This document shows, one piece after another, positions 52,832 to 62,278 of a DNA stretch of 64,000 bases. Position 1 is the first letter of the stretch. The number at the start of each line of letters is the position of its first letter. This DNA is from Bacteriovoracales bacterium (GTDB taxonomy: Bacteria > Bdellovibrionota > Bacteriovoracia > Bacteriovoracales > Bacteriovoracaceae), in assembly GCA_030149295.1 (NCBI GenBank), contig JASBRV010000028.1, forward strand, positions 28,723 through 92,722, given 5' to 3'. The notes beneath the pieces were generated by a model. It was not told the origin of the DNA. It made no database searches and saw only the letters and a list, made by a program, of their open reading frames with translations. A program made the translations under genes and the position numbers.

Positions 52832-53605
52832 ATGAATATCAAAATCAAATCTTTAAAAGATTTTTTCAAATCATCCATGGTTGGGCCTAAAGAAAAAGGA
52901 ATTCAGAAAAATCAGATTCAAACACCACTCTCGGGAACTTACGCAGGAGTTGATCTTCGGCTTTTGCCGCGATTTATCTCTTATAAGGCATCCCTATTAA
53001 AAGAAAAGATGACTTTAAAGGTGGTCATGGCAATTCTTCTAACTGTCTTTTGCTCTCATTATTTGGGGACACGTCTTGAAGTTGCCTCCCTTCACAAGAA
53101 GCTAAGAGAGAAAGAATACATTCTGGCGCCAGGTGTGCTGGATTTCACTACGGCGTCGCCTCAGGCCGTGCCGGACTCTTATGTTAATGATGCCATGACG
53201 GATTTTCTCTCCGATCTTGGCAATGTCAGCGCCAACAATATTGATGAGCAATACAACACACTTAAGCGTTTTATGAGCGACCAGCTCAAAGTTACCTTTG
53301 AAATGGAAACTGCCGATTGGGTTACACAAGTCAAAAGCGAAGGCATCTCCCAGATTCTTACTGTTATTGAAAAGGAAATCCGAACTGACGAAGAGGGCAA
53401 CTACAAGGTAATCGCTACGGGACGAGCTGACTTTTACGCTTCTCAGCAGTATCTAGGGCATGAGGATCAAGTCATTGAGATGGCGCTCCGGCTCACATCT
53501 CCTAAGAAAGGCAAGCGCTGGTATCTGCAAATTACTTCACTATCAGTGTCGAAGGCCGATGCCTTTAAGGTCAAGACTGACCTCTCAAAAGGCACTTCCA
53601 AGTAA
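52832..53605 (+). CDS. traE: TraE-family conjugation protein
   Basis: 257 residues from ATG 52832 (ribosome site GGAGAAT); a longer in-frame opening extends into traL but is not needed. One transmembrane helix (VVMAILLTVFCSHYLG) follows a 65-residue cytoplasmic part; the remainder is periplasmic, as in TraE/VirB8-like proteins. The C-terminal WYLQITSLSVSKADAF is typical of the family's last strands. It is somewhat longer than F TraE (188). Confidence 0.78.
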   Translation: MNIKIKSLKDFFKSSMVGPKEKGIQKNQIQTPLSGTYAGVDLRLLPRFISYKASLLKEKMTLKVVMAILLTVFCSHYLGTRLEVASLHKKLREKEYILAPGVLDFTTASPQAVPDSYVNDAMTDFLSDLGNVSANNIDEQYNTLKRFMSDQLKVTFEMETADWVTQVKSEGISQILTVIEKEIRTDEEGNYKVIATGRADFYASQQYLGHEDQVIEMALRLTSPKKGKRWYLQITSLSVSKADAFKVKTDLSKGTSK

Positions 53606-53659
53606 CCTTTTGCAGAACCTAATACAGAATCAACGTCCCCAATCAAACAAGGAAATTTT

Positions 53660-54499
53660 ATGAACCTCAAGAAACTTGAAAAAATCAAGTCCATTCTCAA
53701 ACGCGTTGGATACGATCTCTATCGCGTTTTCCTTATCATCCTCAGTCACTTCATTTTGATCTATGCCGGAATCTATATAGGCATGAGTCAATGTGAAGCG
53801 AGAACTGTCTACTATGGTTCAGAAACCGAGACCATTACGGTTTCCTATGGTGGAGAGACAATTTTTCGCTTTAATGAAGCGGTTAAAACTATCTCTCGGG
53901 CATCCCATTTTTCAATTGCTCCTGCGGATTCTAATAATCCTGACTACGCGGTCCTTTCCGTCACGCCACGATTTACCAGTGGCACGGGAAAAGTGACTTT
54001 CTTGCTTGCTAACGGTGCCGTGGTGAGCACCAAGATTGTAACCGTCTCAAAAGCACTGCCCGAGAAAGTTGAAAACTTCTACGATTTCATTCCTAAAAAG
54101 GAATTGATTGAAAAAGAGGCCAATGCCGGTCCCGACATATCAGACTTGGAACTTATGAAGGCCATGGTACGCTTGGAAGAAGTTGTCGGCATCAAACAAC
54201 GCTCCCTCATTCGTACCATCATCACCGGGAATTCGGAGCTTTCGGCCAAGTTAGTGCGAGTTTATACAGGAGCTAAGTTTAATGGCTATGTCTTTAAGAT
54301 TCAGAACCTCTCAAAAAATAAAGACTATGCGGTTGATGTTCGCTCGCTCTCACTTGGTAGGCCCAACCAGGCGCTCCTCTCTCAAGTTGATAAAAAACTA
54401 TTAAAACCCAAGGAGGCCACGTTCTTACGCATCGTCGCCAAGCCCACCTCGATATACTACAACGTCAATCTTCCAGTGGGCGCTATTAAATCTGAATAG
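53660..54499 (+). CDS. traK: TraK-family secretin-like conjugation protein
   Basis: A 279-residue protein with an N-terminal hydrophobic segment (VFLIILSHFILIYAGIYIGM) and a beta-rich mature part: ETITVSYGGETIFRFNEAVK, then TSGTGKVTFLLANGAVVSTKI. TraK is the VirB9-like outer component of the F-type core complex. Length is near F TraK (242), and its place between traE and traB is the canonical order. A 54-bp gap precedes it. Confidence 0.78.
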   Translation: MNLKKLEKIKSILKRVGYDLYRVFLIILSHFILIYAGIYIGMSQCEARTVYYGSETETITVSYGGETIFRFNEAVKTISRASHFSIAPADSNNPDYAVLSVTPRFTSGTGKVTFLLANGAVVSTKIVTVSKALPEKVENFYDFIPKKELIEKEANAGPDISDLELMKAMVRLEEVVGIKQRSLIRTIITGNSELSAKLVRVYTGAKFNGYVFKIQNLSKNKDYAVDVRSLSLGRPNQALLSQVDKKLLKPKEATFLRIVAKPTSIYYNVNLPVGAIKSE

Positions 54500-54526
54500 T
54501 CTCGTTTCTATTTCAAGGAGCTTAAT

Positions 54527-55849
54527 TTGAATAAAATTAAAGAACATTATTTTCGCGTGAAGCGGGAAATTGAAAGACTTTGCCCGAATTACAAAAAATA
54601 TCTTCCCTACATTATTGCAGCCTTGGTTGTCTTTTCTATCTGGCAATACGGACAGATAAAAGACAAGGAAACCCATGTCTTTCACCAAAAGGAAACCGTC
54701 AATATTGAAGGTGGCCGTATTTTGGATAGTGGTAAGGCGATTTATGAGAGAAAAGAAAAAATTGTCTCCAATCGTTTGGGGAAGGTTGAAAAATCACTCG
54801 ATACGCTGACCAATACATTTACCAAAATAAATGAGCAGCTCGCCGCCAATCAGGCAGCGCTTGATTCTCTTCAAAAGACTTCCAAAGATAAGGAAGCATC
54901 AAAAGAGGTCGATTCACCAAATCTTGAAAAGGATCAAGAAAAAGGTGGAGGAAATAAGTCACCACAAAAACAGGTCGATGAAATCACTCTTGATGATCCT
55001 CCAAGCAATTTAAAAGTCGGGCCTGCCCATACCTCCTACGGCGCGCTTGACTCCTTTGAGGGGGTTCGCCCCCTGAAGGTTTCTAAGAGAAAGAGATTTG
55101 CAAGAAAAGTGCCGCGAGGCCCATCGGTGATTTCATTTCCGGTGCAATCGAGTAAGGCACCAGAGAGAATGGGCGTTAAAGTTCCCTCGGGTTCCTACCT
55201 GAAGGCCAAGCTTCTCACCGGCGTCGAGGCCAGTGAATCCCGTCCTGTCCCCGTACTCTTACAGGCCGATTACTTTTTTGTGGGGCCCAACAGAAGCAAA
55301 ATTGATCTTTCGAGTTGCTTCATTATTGCCAAATCCAAAGGAAATCTCTCGATTGAGCGGGTCGAAATGCAAGTCACTAAGATTTCATGTGTTTCAAAGT
55401 CCGGCAAAATGTTTGAGCGTGAGCTAAACGGCTTTGTCGCTGATGGTAAAGATTCAAGTTTTGGCATCGAGGGAATCGTCAATTCCAAGCAGTCACGGGT
55501 CGCCTCCATGGCATTTCTCTCCTCGGTTGTTCAAGGAATCGGAAATGCCATTCAACAAGCGCAAACTACGACTCAGACTAATGCCCTTGGTGGTTCAAGC
55601 TCAATTGTAACCGGAAGTCAGGCAAAATATCTGGCAGCCGGTGGTGCCAGCAATGCCGCCTCATTGGTTACCAACTGGTATTTGAAACACGCCCAAAATC
55701 TGCTGCCCACTATCAATGTGGGATCAGGGCAAGACGTGTGGATTATCCTGCAAGATACCGTGGACCTACCCAACTGGTACTTCAAAAGGCCCAAGGGACT
55801 ATCTCAAAACTCGGGCAGCTATTTTTACCTCAGTCGCTTAACCGACTAA
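54527..55849 (+). CDS. traB: TraB-family conjugation core protein (VirB10-like)
   Basis: A 440-residue protein starting at TTG 54527 behind AAGGAG. It has a short cytoplasmic N-terminus, one membrane helix (YLPYIIAALVVFSIWQYG), a coiled-coil/charged periplasmic linker (residues 70-160), then the TrbI/VirB10 beta-barrel domain: VKVPSGSYLKAKLLTGVEAS, later CISKSGK-type strands and QDVWIILQDTVDLPNWYF. It spans both membranes in the transfer channel. Near F TraB in size (475). Confidence 0.85.
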   Translation: MNKIKEHYFRVKREIERLCPNYKKYLPYIIAALVVFSIWQYGQIKDKETHVFHQKETVNIEGGRILDSGKAIYERKEKIVSNRLGKVEKSLDTLTNTFTKINEQLAANQAALDSLQKTSKDKEASKEVDSPNLEKDQEKGGGNKSPQKQVDEITLDDPPSNLKVGPAHTSYGALDSFEGVRPLKVSKRKRFARKVPRGPSVISFPVQSSKAPERMGVKVPSGSYLKAKLLTGVEASESRPVPVLLQADYFFVGPNRSKIDLSSCFIIAKSKGNLSIERVEMQVTKISCVSKSGKMFERELNGFVADGKDSSFGIEGIVNSKQSRVASMAFLSSVVQGIGNAIQQAQTTTQTNALGGSSSIVTGSQAKYLAAGGASNAASLVTNWYLKHAQNLLPTINVGSGQDVWIILQDTVDLPNWYFKRPKGLSQNSGSYFYLSRLTD

Positions 55850-55877
55850 AAAACTCAACAGAAATTGGAGAATTGAT

Positions 55878-56270
55878 ATGAAAGTCATTTTACTGACGAC
55901 CTTTGCCATTTTTATGGCCTCATGCTCAACCATGCGTGCTCCCAGCATCAATATGCTGGAGACTCGTGCCGATTATGACGAAAATGTGGAACTCGAAACC
56001 ATGCTCGAAGATGGTTCACCTCTATTCGTTCCTCAAAAAACCAAACCCCAAGAAGTTGATATTTATATTCATCCCCATGAAACCGTCCACGGTGATTATT
56101 TTCGCGGGGGATTTATCCGCTCGATCGTTAAAGGCAGTCAGTGGGAACTTACCAAAGTCGAAGCACCACCAACTAAAGAGGAAGTCAGGAAAAAAGTTGA
56201 GTCCTCTTCTGATCGCAAGAAACGTGAAACTCCCAAGCTAATGCAACACTCACGAGAACGTCGCCGCTAA
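55878..56270 (+). CDS. traV: TraV-like lipoprotein
   Basis: A 130-residue protein with a lipobox signal (TTFAIFMASC, lipid Cys near residue 16), and a basic, low-complexity C-terminus (RKKVESSSDRKKRETPKLMQ). It lies between traB and traC, where F has traV, the outer-membrane lipoprotein of the core complex (VirB7-like). It lacks the cysteine pair typical of F TraV and is shorter (171 in F), so the call leans on position and lipidation. Confidence 0.7.
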   Translation: MKVILLTTFAIFMASCSTMRAPSINMLETRADYDENVELETMLEDGSPLFVPQKTKPQEVDIYIHPHETVHGDYFRGGFIRSIVKGSQWELTKVEAPPTKEEVRKKVESSSDRKKRETPKLMQHSRERRR

Positions 56271-56315
56271 TTCCATTTTTTTCTTTTCCCATCAAATTCA
56301 AAAGGAGACCGAACA

Positions 56316-58898
56316 TTGAAGTCAAAAAAACTTGGCTATCTGCCAGAACCTATCTCAAAGGCATTATCAAATCGTGAGGTGTTTACTGGCGCACTTTTCT
56401 CCCGCCCGGAATCCCTCTCTGCACTCCTTCCTTATGATGAGTACCTTGAAAAAGATAATCTCTTTCTTCAAAAAGACGGCTCCCTCGGGGTCGTCTATGA
56501 AGTCGATCTACTGGAACATGAGGCGATGACCTCCAAAAAGATCATTGGTGCGGTTGAGGGGCTTAAACCGCTTTTTAATCTGCCTGAACACTGCACTCTA
56601 CAATTTCTTTTTGACCAGTCGGCAATTTCTTCTTTTGATAGTGAACTCTCAAAGATTGAAAAGAGCTATCCTGACGCCCATCCGGTCAGCCAGCTTCTTT
56701 TTGATGAAAAAATGGCAGTGCTTAAAGAGTCATGCCGAGAATTTGGAGAAAATTCTCCTCTTCGGCGTAAGCTCTATCTTTCCATCCGATACTTTCCAAG
56801 AATTATCAAAAGTCGAAAGGTAAGGGACTATCTCGATCGCGGAGAAGTTACCCTTTATCGGGGACTCGATGAATTTATCAGTGAGCTGAAAAACTTCAAA
56901 GGTATCTTAAAAGGCATTGAAACCGCGTCGCCCCTAAAGCTAAATCGCTTAAGTGCTGAAGCTTTACTCGATGTACTGAGGAGGTTTTTCAATCCCAAAA
57001 CGTACTATAAAAGATCGTTTGCTCCGTTTAACAAGAATCTTTCGCTCTCCGAGCAGTTTCTCTATAATTCGCCGGTGCTTGATTACCCTGGAATTGAACG
57101 AGAAGGAATTAAAAGTCGAACTCTAAGTCTTAAAACTTGTCCACTGTACGCCTATCCCGGCGGCATGGCCTATTTTCTCAAGGTTCCTTTTCCTTTCAAG
57201 ATTTCACTGAATTTCTCATTTCCTTCCAAAGCAAAAACCAAACTCTTCTTTGATACTAAAGAGTTCTTTTTGGAACATGGAGCAACCGCTAGGGCCAGAG
57301 TGCAGCGCGAGGAGATCAAAGAAGTTCAAGAGAGGCTAGCACGCAATGACCGCTGCCTAAATCTTACTTTCAATGTCGTAATCGAAGGAGAAAGTGAAGA
57401 GGAACTTGACGAGCGTGAAAAGGAAATTTGTCACATCTTCAACAATGATCTGGATTCCGAAGTCATCAACGAAAATGACATAGGCCTCGGGCTAGCACTT
57501 AATTCACTTCCACTTTGTTACATTCCCGATGCCGATTACTCCACTCAACGAGCGATTCGTATTTTCAGGTCGGACGCCATTAAGTTTTTACCAATTTTTG
57601 ATTCCAACAGGGGGCTAGAAAATCCGCTGTCTGTTTTTCTCTCCCGAGAAAACAATCTGGTTCCCTTCTCACTACTTGAAAATGAAACCTCTAATCACAC
57701 GGCGGTTCTCGCCGACACCGGATCGGGAAAATCTGCTTTTGTTACCGAGTGTATTGTGGCGGCCAAACGTCTGTCACCGGAGCCTTTGGTATTCATCATT
57801 GATAAGAAAAGCTCTTACTCAATGCTTTCTGAATACTATGACGGGGATCTTACAATTTTCGACCGCAACAAAGAGGTTCCCTTTTCGCCTTTTAGAGGAA
57901 TCTATGACGAAGAGAAGATTGCTTTTTTAACCAAGCTGATCTCTTCAGCGATTCTTCTCACTTCTCCAAGTTTTGCACTTGAAAGTGAACACCAGGCCGC
58001 CATCACCAAGGCGCTCAAACTCGCTTACCTCAAAAAGTGTGACCGTCAGGGACTTGCCTACCTCGACGGAGAACTTTTGAGACTTGACTCGGATGAAGAA
58101 GTCGAACTTACCATGGAAGATTTTGTAGTGGAGCTTGGTTCACTTACCGATGGGAAAAGCGAGAATATGCAAGAAGTGGTTGCGCCATTACTTTCAAAAC
58201 TTAGGCCCTTTTACGACGATGGCATGTACGCCAAGTTTTTTAGGGGTGCCAAAAGTGAGAGCAAGAAATCAAAGCTTTTCTACGTCTACGATCTCGACGC
58301 TCTTGACGGTGATCCGACCTTGCAAACGCTAATGACCATGGCAGTAATTGAAGAAATTCGCCGAATCCTTTCACTTGCTGAAAACCAAGGACGGACAGGA
58401 TTTCTCATTATGGAAGAATTTGCCATGCTTGGAAGAAACAATCCCTCCTTTCGGGACTTTGCCATCGACTTCGCTGAAACCATGCGCAAGCGTGGCTGCT
58501 GGCTTATCACCCTAACGCCACGCCCACAAAACTACTTTGATCTTGAAGTGGGTAAGGCGTTTTGGTCGGTAGCATCAAACTACGTCTTTCTTCAAATGAA
58601 TGGGGATAACGTGGACTTTATTGTGGAAAACTCGTCTCTTCTCGATGAGGCAAGTAGTGAAATTGTTAGGTCTCTTCAAACCATTGATGCAAAACATGCC
58701 GAGGTTTTTCACATTAATAAGAATAAAACCAAGCAGGGAGCATTTCGCTACTCCCGAACTCCTTCAATGCGTTGGATGAGTCCAACCAATGCCAAGGATG
58801 CCAAGGCTGCACTTAGTGCATTTGAAAAGTTTGATGATAAATGGGAAGCGCTTGGTCACTTGTCCTATAATTTTCTAAATGGGGCCGAAAGGCCATAG
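56316..58898 (+). CDS. traC: TraC-family conjugation ATPase (VirB4-like)
   Basis: An 860-residue protein starting at TTG 56316 behind AAAGGAG. The N-terminal TraC_F domain is followed by the ATPase core: Walker A VLADTGSGKSAFVTECIV near residue 470, PLVFIIDKKSSYSMLSEYYD, Walker B GFLIMEEFAMLGRNN near 700, and ENMQEVVAPLLSKLRPFYDD. The size matches F TraC (875). It powers pilus assembly at the inner membrane. It is the last transfer gene seen; traW, traN, traG, coupling protein and relaxase genes are absent from the window. Confidence 0.92.
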   Translation: MKSKKLGYLPEPISKALSNREVFTGALFSRPESLSALLPYDEYLEKDNLFLQKDGSLGVVYEVDLLEHEAMTSKKIIGAVEGLKPLFNLPEHCTLQFLFDQSAISSFDSELSKIEKSYPDAHPVSQLLFDEKMAVLKESCREFGENSPLRRKLYLSIRYFPRIIKSRKVRDYLDRGEVTLYRGLDEFISELKNFKGILKGIETASPLKLNRLSAEALLDVLRRFFNPKTYYKRSFAPFNKNLSLSEQFLYNSPVLDYPGIEREGIKSRTLSLKTCPLYAYPGGMAYFLKVPFPFKISLNFSFPSKAKTKLFFDTKEFFLEHGATARARVQREEIKEVQERLARNDRCLNLTFNVVIEGESEEELDEREKEICHIFNNDLDSEVINENDIGLGLALNSLPLCYIPDADYSTQRAIRIFRSDAIKFLPIFDSNRGLENPLSVFLSRENNLVPFSLLENETSNHTAVLADTGSGKSAFVTECIVAAKRLSPEPLVFIIDKKSSYSMLSEYYDGDLTIFDRNKEVPFSPFRGIYDEEKIAFLTKLISSAILLTSPSFALESEHQAAITKALKLAYLKKCDRQGLAYLDGELLRLDSDEEVELTMEDFVVELGSLTDGKSENMQEVVAPLLSKLRPFYDDGMYAKFFRGAKSESKKSKLFYVYDLDALDGDPTLQTLMTMAVIEEIRRILSLAENQGRTGFLIMEEFAMLGRNNPSFRDFAIDFAETMRKRGCWLITLTPRPQNYFDLEVGKAFWSVASNYVFLQMNGDNVDFIVENSSLLDEASSEIVRSLQTIDAKHAEVFHINKNKTKQGAFRYSRTPSMRWMSPTNAKDAKAALSAFEKFDDKWEALGHLSYNFLNGAERP

Positions 58899-58913
58899 GT
58901 ATAACCTGTTAAA

Positions 58914-58945
58914 AGTGGCCCTTGGGATTCTTCCCAATGGCCACT
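58914..58945 (+). terminator. Strong hairpin after traC
   Basis: AGTGGCC-c-TTGGGA-TTCT-TCCCAA-t-GGCCACT is a stem of 13 pairs with one mismatch, 15 bp after the traC stop. No long T-run follows, so it may be a stable 3'-end structure rather than a classic terminator. It separates the transfer operon from the convergent ATPase gene. Confidence 0.65.
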
Positions 58946-58995
58946 CCATTCATGAATGCTTTTCTTCTTCATGATAGACTTGTGCCATCTGGGTC

Positions 58996-60018
58996 TTAAT
59001 CCAAATGTTTTGAGAAAGTATAGTTAACAGCTTCAAGGTCAACATTTAACACTCTACCAATGGGTAAATTTTTAACGTACCTCAGATATGCCTTCAGAGA
59101 GCTTGAGCGAAATTGGTATTTCCCCTTTCCTTTCTTAATTAAGTATCCTCTATCTACTAATTTTGTGGCCTCCTGTGAGACATTCTTAGATTTAATATTA
59201 ACGTCCCTCGGTGCAAACTCTCTTCCTAGAAGGCTTGCCCACTCAAGAAAATATCGGTTTTGACGGGGAAGATTAGACAATGAGTTTAGAAAGATTGGTC
59301 CAGAAAGTTCAAAGTAAAACTTTATAAATTTAGCGGGGTCGATCTTATCTTTTCTTTTTTCCATTTCATAAGATTGGATGATATTTTTAACGATGGTCAA
59401 AAGCCTTGGATTATTTTCTGTAATTATGGCCAGCCAGAAGGGACTAGATAAAGCAAGTTCCTGATTTAAAAAGCTCCATGATTTAGCCTTTATTATTGGA
59501 AGCATGAACTTGGTCACATCTTCGTCCTTCATTGCCCCCAGATCAATAATATGTAGGAAATTATGAAAGGCCTTGTTATGAGTTAATTGCTCTTTAAATA
59601 TCCTTTCCGCGGTGGCGATTAGTGAAATCTTAGGCCGAGTCTGATGGAGAATCGCCCTAAGCTTATCTGCTCCTCCATCAGGATCATTAAGTAGGACATG
59701 CAAATCATCTATAAATAGCAGATGGTGTTTGTGCTTTAAGGATTCATCAATATTTAAAAATAGCCTTTCAAAGACATCATCAATATTGCTGGAGTTAAAT
59801 GAGAAAGGAAGGTTTATAATATTAAAGTAGCTGTTTAGATTTTGATCTTCTCTTATAACTTCATCCAGGCTGCTTAAAATAGTTGTTTTTCCAGTTCCAG
59901 TGTCTCCCATAATTAATGTATGATTAAATCTTGCATCTTTTCTTCTCGTCATTTCAAGATCATTTAAAATTTCTTCAACGACCCAAGATTGGGATTGAAA
60001 TAGTTTTAAAATTTGCAT
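58996..60018 (-). CDS. AAA-type ATP-binding protein
   Basis: A 340-residue protein with Walker A IMGDTGTGKTTILSSLDEVI (residues 36-55) and Walker B LLFIDDLHVLL near residue 100. ISLIATAERIF follows as sensor 1, then a C-terminal winged-helix-like segment (KLVDRGYLIKKGKGKYQFRS). The layout resembles ORC/TniB-like or STAND-type ATPases. Its start overlaps the end of the upstream ATPase chimera by 13 bp, so the two ATPases are made together. Function unknown: a transposition helper, regulator or defence protein is possible. Confidence 0.75.
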   Translation of the reverse strand: MQILKLFQSQSWVVEEILNDLEMTRRKDARFNHTLIMGDTGTGKTTILSSLDEVIREDQNLNSYFNIINLPFSFNSSNIDDVFERLFLNIDESLKHKHHLLFIDDLHVLLNDPDGGADKLRAILHQTRPKISLIATAERIFKEQLTHNKAFHNFLHIIDLGAMKDEDVTKFMLPIIKAKSWSFLNQELALSSPFWLAIITENNPRLLTIVKNIIQSYEMEKRKDKIDPAKFIKFYFELSGPIFLNSLSNLPRQNRYFLEWASLLGREFAPRDVNIKSKNVSQEATKLVDRGYLIKKGKGKYQFRSSSLKAYLRYVKNLPIGRVLNVDLEAVNYTFSKHLD

Positions 60019-62054
60019 GATCCCACCATCCTTGTGTACCAGAAATTCTTTTCAACTGTATTCTTTACAGAGAAACCGCTGCCTCCTCTGTAAATCATGT
60101 TATCTAAGAGGAGTATGTCAATAATTCGCTGATAATCCTCTCGATCTTTGATTCCGTCTTCTTTTGATAATTCAGTGAATAATTCATCGTCACTTACTAT
60201 TTCGACGCTCTTTTCAACATGCATTTTGACGAGGTATTTTAAAACGGCCTTTATATAGTCAAGCTCTCCTGGTTGATAGTGATTCTTAAGTCGCTCTTGG
60301 AGGTATCTGACTCCACCACCAGTTATATCAAATAATGCGAGGTAGGCTTCTTGCAATGATTTCTCAAGGTCTTTTTCAGCTTTCTTTTTATCAAACTTGG
60401 CCAGAAAATTCTGAATGGCCCAAGGTGAGCTGTAGGTGAACATTTTTTCTAAAAACGTATTAAGTTTAGCTTCATTGCTTTTTAAAACATTGTATTTCAA
60501 TGTATCTACCAAATCCCAAAAAAGCTCTTTAACTTGTTTTATATCGAGCGGATTAATATCAATTGTAAAATTGTCATTAATGACTTTGGACTGTCCAAGT
60601 TTCTCAAGAGTCAGCTTCATGTTTACAGAGCCAAATAGGATCAGATTTATCTTATCAACCAGCTCAGAACAATGCCTCATTTCTCGAAAATGCTCTAGCC
60701 AAATTTCTACTTCTTCTTTTCCCTTTTCCTTATCCTTTGAGAGTAGATATTGAATTGCCTCTGGAACTTCATCAAAACCTATGACAACTTTATCCTTTTC
60801 CATTTCTGTGATAATGGTTATGAACTCATCCTTAATTGTGGAAAGAAGAGAGACATATTTCTCCCATTCATCGACCTTGTTTATTTTGAGGCCATAACCA
60901 GCGATAGAAATTTCTCCAATTCTATCCATAATGCTACCGATTGTTTTTTGAATAGATGATTTTGTAGTAAAGGAGAGAAATTTTTTGTTTCCTCCATTCT
61001 CTTTCATCACCCTCTCGATCCCATTGATAGCGACTTTGTAAAATTCAACGAGATCATTTATTTTGGGGATATAAATATATATGTAAATTCCAGAGTCATT
61101 TTGATCTTGGTTTTGTTCCAAAAAGAACTGTTTGACGATTGTAGTTTTCCCAATTCTTCTAGGGCCCAAAATAAGGATTAGATTGTCATTAGAATCATCG
61201 TTTATCAGGTTTTCAATTCTCTTTAGATTTACTTCCTTAACATCTGTCTTCGTTCCAATATATTGTCTCAGTGACTTTATTACGTTCTCTACACTACCTC
61301 TTTCATGTGGACATAATGGATTACAGAAGTAGGTTCTAAGACTCATTTCATGCTTTCCTTTGAAGTCTCCACCATTATCATTAGTTACTGTGTAGGCCTT
61401 CTTTCCGGTTGATGAGATAAGCTTTTCAGTAAGCTTTCCAACCTCTAATGAGCTTCTTTTTTTGACGATAGCAATCTTTATGAACCTTGATTTTCGATCT
61501 AAGCAGACTAGAACTTGAACTCCGTTTTTTGTATGCATAGTATCTCTCTCCCAATCCCCGATACGACCTCTACGATTGGCTATTTCAGGACGATCTTTAA
61601 TTGGATGGCCATGCTTGAGAGCTGCAAGTCGTTTTCTTTGCCTATATCTACCAGCTCCTCTTTTTCCGTGCCTTCGCAATTTATGCCTTAGGCCAGCACA
61701 GTAAATGTATTTATAGATTGATTGATGACAGGGTCCTTCTCCCATCTCCCTTTTTAACCTTCCTGCAATTTGCTCGGGAGAGAGGTCAAGCTCAAGCAGC
61801 TCTTTAATTAGCCTCTTATACTTCTTTGTAATCCTATACTGGCGACGGCAGGACTGATATCGCTTCTGTGCTAATCTTTGTGCCTGAACAGGGCCGTAGG
61901 TATTATTTCTCCCTCTGTTTCTTTTAATCTCTCTGTAAATGGTCGTTTTGTGGAAGCCAAGTAGGGAAGCAATTTCAGAGATGGGTGTTTGAACTTGTAA
62001 AAGTGCGTAAATCTGGCATCTTACCTCATAAGACACCCTTGAGTACTTATTCAT
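60006..62054 (-). CDS. IS30-type transposase fused in frame to an ATPase domain
   Basis: A 682-residue chimera. Residues 1-290 are an IS30 transposase: HTH (PISEIASLLGFHKTTIYREI), GDWERDTM with the first Asp, VTNDNGGDFKGH with the second, and RGSVENVIKSLRQY with the Glu. The expected IS30 tail is missing. From about residue 292 comes a P-loop ATPase of the archaeal-type PF01637-like group: LILILGPRRIGKTTIVKQF, then KVVIGFDEVPEAIQYL and NLILFGSVNMKLTLEKL. It probably arose by insertion plus deletion. Whether the whole product works is unknown. Confidence 0.8.
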   Translation of the reverse strand: MNKYSRVSYEVRCQIYALLQVQTPISEIASLLGFHKTTIYREIKRNRGRNNTYGPVQAQRLAQKRYQSCRRQYRITKKYKRLIKELLELDLSPEQIAGRLKREMGEGPCHQSIYKYIYCAGLRHKLRRHGKRGAGRYRQRKRLAALKHGHPIKDRPEIANRRGRIGDWERDTMHTKNGVQVLVCLDRKSRFIKIAIVKKRSSLEVGKLTEKLISSTGKKAYTVTNDNGGDFKGKHEMSLRTYFCNPLCPHERGSVENVIKSLRQYIGTKTDVKEVNLKRIENLINDDSNDNLILILGPRRIGKTTIVKQFFLEQNQDQNDSGIYIYIYIPKINDLVEFYKVAINGIERVMKENGGNKKFLSFTTKSSIQKTIGSIMDRIGEISIAGYGLKINKVDEWEKYVSLLSTIKDEFITIITEMEKDKVVIGFDEVPEAIQYLLSKDKEKGKEEVEIWLEHFREMRHCSELVDKINLILFGSVNMKLTLEKLGQSKVINDNFTIDINPLDIKQVKELFWDLVDTLKYNVLKSNEAKLNTFLEKMFTYSSPWAIQNFLAKFDKKKAEKDLEKSLQEAYLALFDITGGGVRYLQERLKNHYQPGELDYIKAVLKYLVKMHVEKSVEIVSDDELFTELSKEDGIKDREDYQRIIDILLLDNMIYRGGSGFSVKNTVEKNFWYTRMVGSCKF

Positions 62055-62134
62055 AGTACAACTCCTAATTAATGGTTTGGCGATTATTTAATTAGAACAA
62101 GGGTGTCCCTTTATCAAATCGCCGGAGTTGCACT

Positions 62135-62278
62135 GGAAACTTTAATCTAGCGTGTACCCTAAAGAAGCTAGGAAATGGAGAAGTAACAAAAATCCATAAT
62201 AGCCACTATTCGACAGTCAAAACTGATGGTTCTTTTAAGTTTAAAGAAGGAACTTTAGTTCAAAGGGAGAAACTTTAA
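62135..62278 (+). pseudogene. 3' remnant of a gene truncated at the IS30 end
   Basis: An open frame of about 47 codons without a start ends LVQREKL-stop at 62276-62278, overlapping the next ATG (TAATG). It encodes GNFNLACTLKKLGNGEVTKI and then HNSHYSTVKTDGSFKFKEGT, which looks like a real protein C-terminus. The upstream part is lost at the IS30 promoter/end region (about 62055-62134). It was probably the gene preceding the copper-type protein in the same operon. Confidence 0.5.

Noticed and set aside
52670..53605. Longer TraE frame beginning inside traL
   Set aside because: ATG 52832 has a clear ribosome site and gives a normal TraE N-terminus; the extension is only traL read in another frame.
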